Below are positions 21,501-23,890 of a DNA stretch of 23,890 nt, in pieces. This stretch comes from Lentisphaeria bacterium UBA1724 (lineage in GTDB: Bacteria; Verrucomicrobiota; Lentisphaeria; Oligosphaerales; Oligosphaeraceae). The notes under the pieces were generated by a model. That model saw only the letters and a program-made list of their open reading frames with translations, was not told where the DNA came from and made no database searches. Numbering within the stretch: the first letter of the stretch is position 1; each line of letters opens with the position of its first letter. A program made the translations under genes and the position numbers. The stretch lies in contig DCIO01000080.1 in the NCBI GenBank assembly GCA_002315885.1, forward strand, positions 1 to 23,890. The letters run 5' to 3'.

Positions 21501-23890
21501 CCTTAGCAGGGAAGAGCTTTCCGGTGCCGAGATACTTCGGGGGATACCCCGTGAAGAAGGCATCTGTGAGCTTGTTGCAACCACTGAAAGCCCCCGCGCC
21601 GATCTCGATTTCGCAGGCGGGGAAGCGCAGCGTCGTCAATCCCGCGCAGAGCTGGAAGGCGTTCTCGCCGATGTGGGCGAGATTACGGGAGAGTGTCACA
21701 CTCTTCAGCTTGCGGCATCCCGCGAATGCGCTGTCACCGATGGTGGTCACGCAGTCGGGCAGGTCGATTTTCGTGATGCTGGAGTTCTGGAAATGCCCTG
21801 CGGGGATTTCCGTCATCTGGCGAGGCAGCACGACCTCGGAAAGGCTGTTGCAATCCGCGAAGATGTCTGCGGGGAACTCCGATGCCTCCTCGGGTAATTT
21901 CACATACTGGAGATTTGAGCAACCCGCGAAGAGCCCGTCTGGGAGCTCCCTGATTCCCATGGGAAGACTGATACTGACAAGCTGCTGGTTTCCCTTGAAG
22001 ACGTCATCGAGAATGCCGTTGATTTTCATGCCGTTCACTTCGTCGGAAATGACCAGTTCCGTCTCATCCCCCACAAAGTTCACGATGTAGACATAATCCA
22101 GGAGCTGCATTACCACTACGCCATTCTCAAGCGCCGTCATTGTAATCGGCAGGTCGAAGGTAAAATCCTTGCAGTTCTTCGCTGTGAGGCGCAGGATTGC
22201 GCTGTTCTCGTTTCCAGCACTGGGAGATACATAGGTCAGTGCCAATTCCTGCTTTACCCCAAGAGTCTCTTTTTTCACTTCCAGCCACTCCTCGCCGCCA
22301 ATGTTCTCTACAGTAAGCCCTACGAGGCACACATTATCCAGCGTCAACTCGTTGTTCGCCCCTCCCTTCAGAGTGACAATGCCGTCGTCGAAGACCTGGA
22401 AATCCGTATTCTCCCAGCCTTTTCCCGGCAACATCAACGCGACAGCAAGATACTCCTTGAGCTTCTTCGCTAGGGCCGAACTGTATTGGAACTCGCAGAA
22501 GAGTTCCCGCAGAGCTGAGCAACCCTGGAAGGCATTCGGGTGGAAGTCCGTGACGCCGCCTCCCAGTACCGCATATTCCAGCGCAGCCAGATTGCCGAAG
22601 GCATTCTCTCCAACGCTCGTGACGCTGTCGGGAGTCGTGACAGAAACCAGGGCCGTACAGGCGGAGATGCCCATAACGTTGGTGATGGCCGTTACCCCTG
22701 GCGCAAAGGAGAGGCTGTTCAGCGTCGCATAGCTGTCGGGGAAGAGCGTCGTCAGCACGAGGTTCTGCGGCACGCAGGCGGATACAATGCCTTTACATCC
22801 CGCAAAGGCATTCTCGCCAAGCTCGATTTCCACTGCCTGAAAATCGACATTCTGCAGTGCCACGCAATCCTGGAAGGCACTGGCACCGATGCTCGTCAGA
22901 GACGCAGGCAACTCCACCGAGGCGAGGGCGAAACAGCCCGCGAAGGCACTGGCACCGATGCTCGTCAGAGACGCAGACTCAGGCAACTCCACCGAGGCGA
23001 GGGCGGTGCAGCCCTGGAAGGCATTGGCACCGATGCTCGCCAGGGACGCAGGCAACACCACCGAGGCGAGAGCGGTACAGCCCTGGAAGGCATTGTCACC
23101 GATGCTCGTCAGAGACTCAGGCAACTCCACCGATGCGAGAGTGGTGCAGCCCTGGAAAGCATTGGCACCGATGCTCGTCAGGGACGCAGACTCAGGCAAC
23201 TCCACCGAGGCGAGAATGTGGCAACCCGCGAAGGCCCTGGCGCCAATAGTCGTCAGAGACGCAGGCAACTCCACCGACGCAAGGGCGGAACATCTCTCGG
23301 CGAAATCATCGCACAACGTCTCCTCGCCCTCTGTCACAACCAAATCGGTGATTTTGGAGTAACTGTCACTGAAAACGTCGCTCGGCTTGAAACAACCCGG
23401 CATGACCACAGAGGTAATACGGGAACAACCTATAAATGCACAACTTCCAATGCTGGTCAAACCGTAGGGGATTTCAACGTGGTTTAGGTTGTTACAGTTC
23501 TCAAAGGCTCTATTTTGATACACAGCCACTGTAAGCTCGCGAAAGCCTACATAGCTGTAAATAAACTCTTCTTTCCAAGAAATCGTATCAGACAATATGA
23601 ACAAGTCTGTCAAATTGACACATTCCGCAAAAGAACGTGCTCCGATAGACCTCACATTCTCTGGGATAGTAACTGACACGAGATTGCTGCACCCATAAAA
23701 AGCTCGGTTGCCGATGCTGGTCACGCTGGACGGGATTTCCACAGAGGTCAGGCCTGTACAACCATTAAAAGCCTCGTAGCCGATGCTGGTCACGCTAGAC
23801 GGGATTTCAAAGGACGTCAAAGCACTGCAGCCAGAGAAAGCAGACGCGCCGATACTGGTCACGCCGGACGGGATTTCCACAGAGGTCAAT
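18562..23890 (-). CDS. Giant BspA-like leucine-rich-repeat surface protein with BACON domains (N-terminus outside window)
   Basis: At least 1775 residues are visible; the frame stays open to the window edge, so the start and any signal peptide are missing. The visible N-terminal part is an array of LRR_5 (BspA/Treponema pallidum type) repeats of about 23 residues, consensus L-SVELP-SLTSIG--AFAGC. More diverged LRR blocks follow, separated by BACON-like beta domains: clear ones at about nt 20215-20480 and 19205-19445, and a weaker one at about 22135-22320. LRR blocks end in a recurring cap (W---(F/Y)-G-PV). The C-terminal 200 residues contain a LTTGWNLLCVS segment and end PYRGYMLIRK, with no recognisable anchor. 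BspA-type proteins bind host matrix or other bacteria and BACON domains are thought to bind glycans or mucin. It is probably exported; its partner is unknown. A terminator follows directly. Confidence 0.9.
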   Translation of the reverse strand, partial: LTSVEIPSGVTSIGASAFSGCSALTSFEIPSSVTSIGYEAFNGCTGLTSVEIPSSVTSIGNRAFYGCSNLVSVTIPENVRSIGARSFAECVNLTDLFILSDTISWKEEFIYSYVGFRELTVAVYQNRAFENCNNLNHVEIPYGLTSIGSCAFIGCSRITSVVMPGCFKPSDVFSDSYSKITDLVVTEGEETLCDDFAERCSALASVELPASLTTIGARAFAGCHILASVELPESASLTSIGANAFQGCTTLASVELPESLTSIGDNAFQGCTALASVVLPASLASIGANAFQGCTALASVELPESASLTSIGASAFAGCFALASVELPASLTSIGASAFQDCVALQNVDFQAVEIELGENAFAGCKGIVSACVPQNLVLTTLFPDSYATLNSLSFAPGVTAITNVMGISACTALVSVTTPDSVTSVGENAFGNLAALEYAVLGGGVTDFHPNAFQGCSALRELFCEFQYSSALAKKLKEYLAVALMLPGKGWENTDFQVFDDGIVTLKGGANNELTLDNVCLVGLTVENIGGEEWLEVKKETLGVKQELALTYVSPSAGNENSAILRLTAKNCKDFTFDLPITMTALENGVVVMQLLDYVYIVNFVGDETELVISDEVNGMKINGILDDVFKGNQQLVSISLPMGIRELPDGLFAGCSNLQYVKLPEEASEFPADIFADCNSLSEVVLPRQMTEIPAGHFQNSSITKIDLPDCVTTIGDSAFAGCRKLKSVTLSRNLAHIGENAFQLCAGLTTLRFPACEIEIGAGAFSGCNKLTDAFFTGYPPKYLGTGKLFPAKDALIRAYRYVDHYVSTYSYKACTFSSHNSGWEWQVVNGQFAQVACQLEDWPSCDGFAYRSDCRECAWLQDYSPSNSEKLEIVVPEELDGHPVYRLGPGALRNLAQEKTQGVWLPSGLSEIADYVFNGVSTLKSVVFTSFVPMKALNKNCYGWSSDVLRQYVPETEAWAEAIGVEWTYGGKPVSFYGLSEEGDVLGYRVQENGSAIITGWARYANPGTMTIPAIVNDHMALAIAEGAFSGNDALTEVVIPDAVQEIPARAFEKCTSLTKVTLPYKLQDIDESAFNYCDALETLYFPGTPDDAMAWLAFMPAVTLHVFADQGWSEELDEEGTFYGLPVEIGGEANLAITADFDILDNAAGEEQVHVSTGGAWTAESNVPWLRLKTSTGIGNAELRFEFDDNAQSTDRVGVISVRIDDYGLSKSIDIIQERFQFTEGEVKYVLADGVACVTGSRPKGTTLIIPGILGGCPVGRVANGAFKRATEVTSLVFQGTVPAYEGEEALLTAVGASVKAFRSNDTIAYGWDGMTTFGGLPVNLVDQDTSEDGQWLYCVNASDEILLVQYLGAETALEIPEELDGRYVAGVWGYGIKQNDEYTVCGAFQGNAYIKQLSFPKGSDDLYAGFKGCTALKNILFHGAPPVVSGNGILFPANGAHIHAFANFGWEDALDEDGTFHGTPITIHPDTIKENTLASQEFDGGDMEFSITALDEWRLEGLPDWVLSDKTAGAGNNTIQLSFQENPGALARSAIVRIMLKCGLEDTVVVSQAGQVPRHLTTVHATADVPTGIKGTAVSLQAVLPEGEEVANLRVLWESDTECGLTAAEDGLTASLVLPASNVTVTARFLRRLSLTTGWNLLCVSREFAQETLNTLDELGVTALRDMTMVQLSASELRRGEGFWIWTKDAREIWLKFSDQDTEETPEEVLEEAAEGMMGLPDSRCEMKQSVPEGVTLWEYAENNWRKLDVESGAKANLVPYRGYMLIRK
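22858..23283 (-). repeat. Homogenised LRR block, six units of 69 or 75 bp
   Basis: Six consecutive units of 23, 25, 23, 23, 25 and 23 residues (142 codons) are nearly identical at the DNA level, unlike the diverged LRRs around them. They share the core CTCGGTGGAGTTGCC and GGCTGTACC/GCATTGGC-type blocks. The long units carry two extra codons (ESASLTSIG versus ESLTSIG), a 6-bp in-frame indel. This points to recent unequal crossover or slippage within the gene. Confidence 0.85.
23683..23889 (-). repeat. Three further 69-bp LRR units at the window edge
   Basis: The sequence around CCGATGCTGGTCACGCTGGA recurs at 23711, 23780 and 23849, exactly 69 bp apart, encoding three 23-residue LRR units of the form LTSVEIPSSVTSIG--AF-GC. 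The array probably continues past the right edge. Confidence 0.85.

Noticed and set aside
22858..23283. Regular direct repeats that could be mistaken for a CRISPR array
   Set aside because: There are no unique spacers. The whole array is in frame and encodes LRR units.
22540..23487. A 315-codon + strand open frame with RQRRRQLHRGEG-like repeats
   Set aside because: Its repeats are simply the complement of the LRR repeats of the - strand gene.

Overview
The window is gene-dense bacterial DNA, roughly 55% GC by eye, with no rRNA, tRNA, insertion sequence or CRISPR array that I can see. The protein repertoire is a large exported glycoside hydrolase, BACON domains, a giant BspA-type leucine-rich-repeat protein, a secreted phosphodiester glycosidase, an alpha-2-macroglobulin/PbpC pair and a DUF362/polyferredoxin pair. 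This suggests an anaerobic, probably gut- or rumen-associated Gram-negative bacterium. My guess is the PVC superphylum (Lentisphaerota, Kiritimatiellota or relatives) rather than Bacteroidota, but this is inferred from gene content and not from a phylogenetic marker. Several genes lack a clear Shine-Dalgarno sequence, while others have a good one.

Layout. Positions 1-9405 are all on the + strand: the tail of an unidentified gene, tsaB (tRNA t6A synthesis), a 1063-residue exported GH16 glycanase, a lipoprotein tyrosine phosphatase, then tatA, tatC, a DUF362 protein with a twin-arginine signal, and a membrane polyferredoxin. A small cysteine-rich secreted protein on the - strand converges on and overlaps the polyferredoxin end. 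Positions 10036-16894 (+) hold a membrane-anchored bacterial alpha-2-macroglobulin followed by pbpC, the same pairing as E. coli yfhM-pbpC. A macro-domain protein (-) and a secreted phosphodiester glycosidase (+) are divergent across about 130 bp. A strong hairpin terminator at 18525-18556 separates the latter from a giant - strand LRR/BACON protein that runs off the right edge.

The two most interesting points are these. (1) The tatA-tatC-DUF362-polyferredoxin cluster looks like a self-contained Tat redox island. Its polyferredoxin has four N-terminal membrane helices and two cytoplasmic-type [4Fe-4S] sites, then an internal twin-arginine signal-anchor and about four more cluster sites. This predicts a Sec/Tat dual-inserted protein with iron-sulfur clusters on both sides of the membrane. 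(2) The lipoprotein phosphatase has its catalytic domain split by an inserted beta-rich module that is recognisably homologous to a module in the adjacent GH16 enzyme. The pair therefore looks like a co-evolved extracellular unit.
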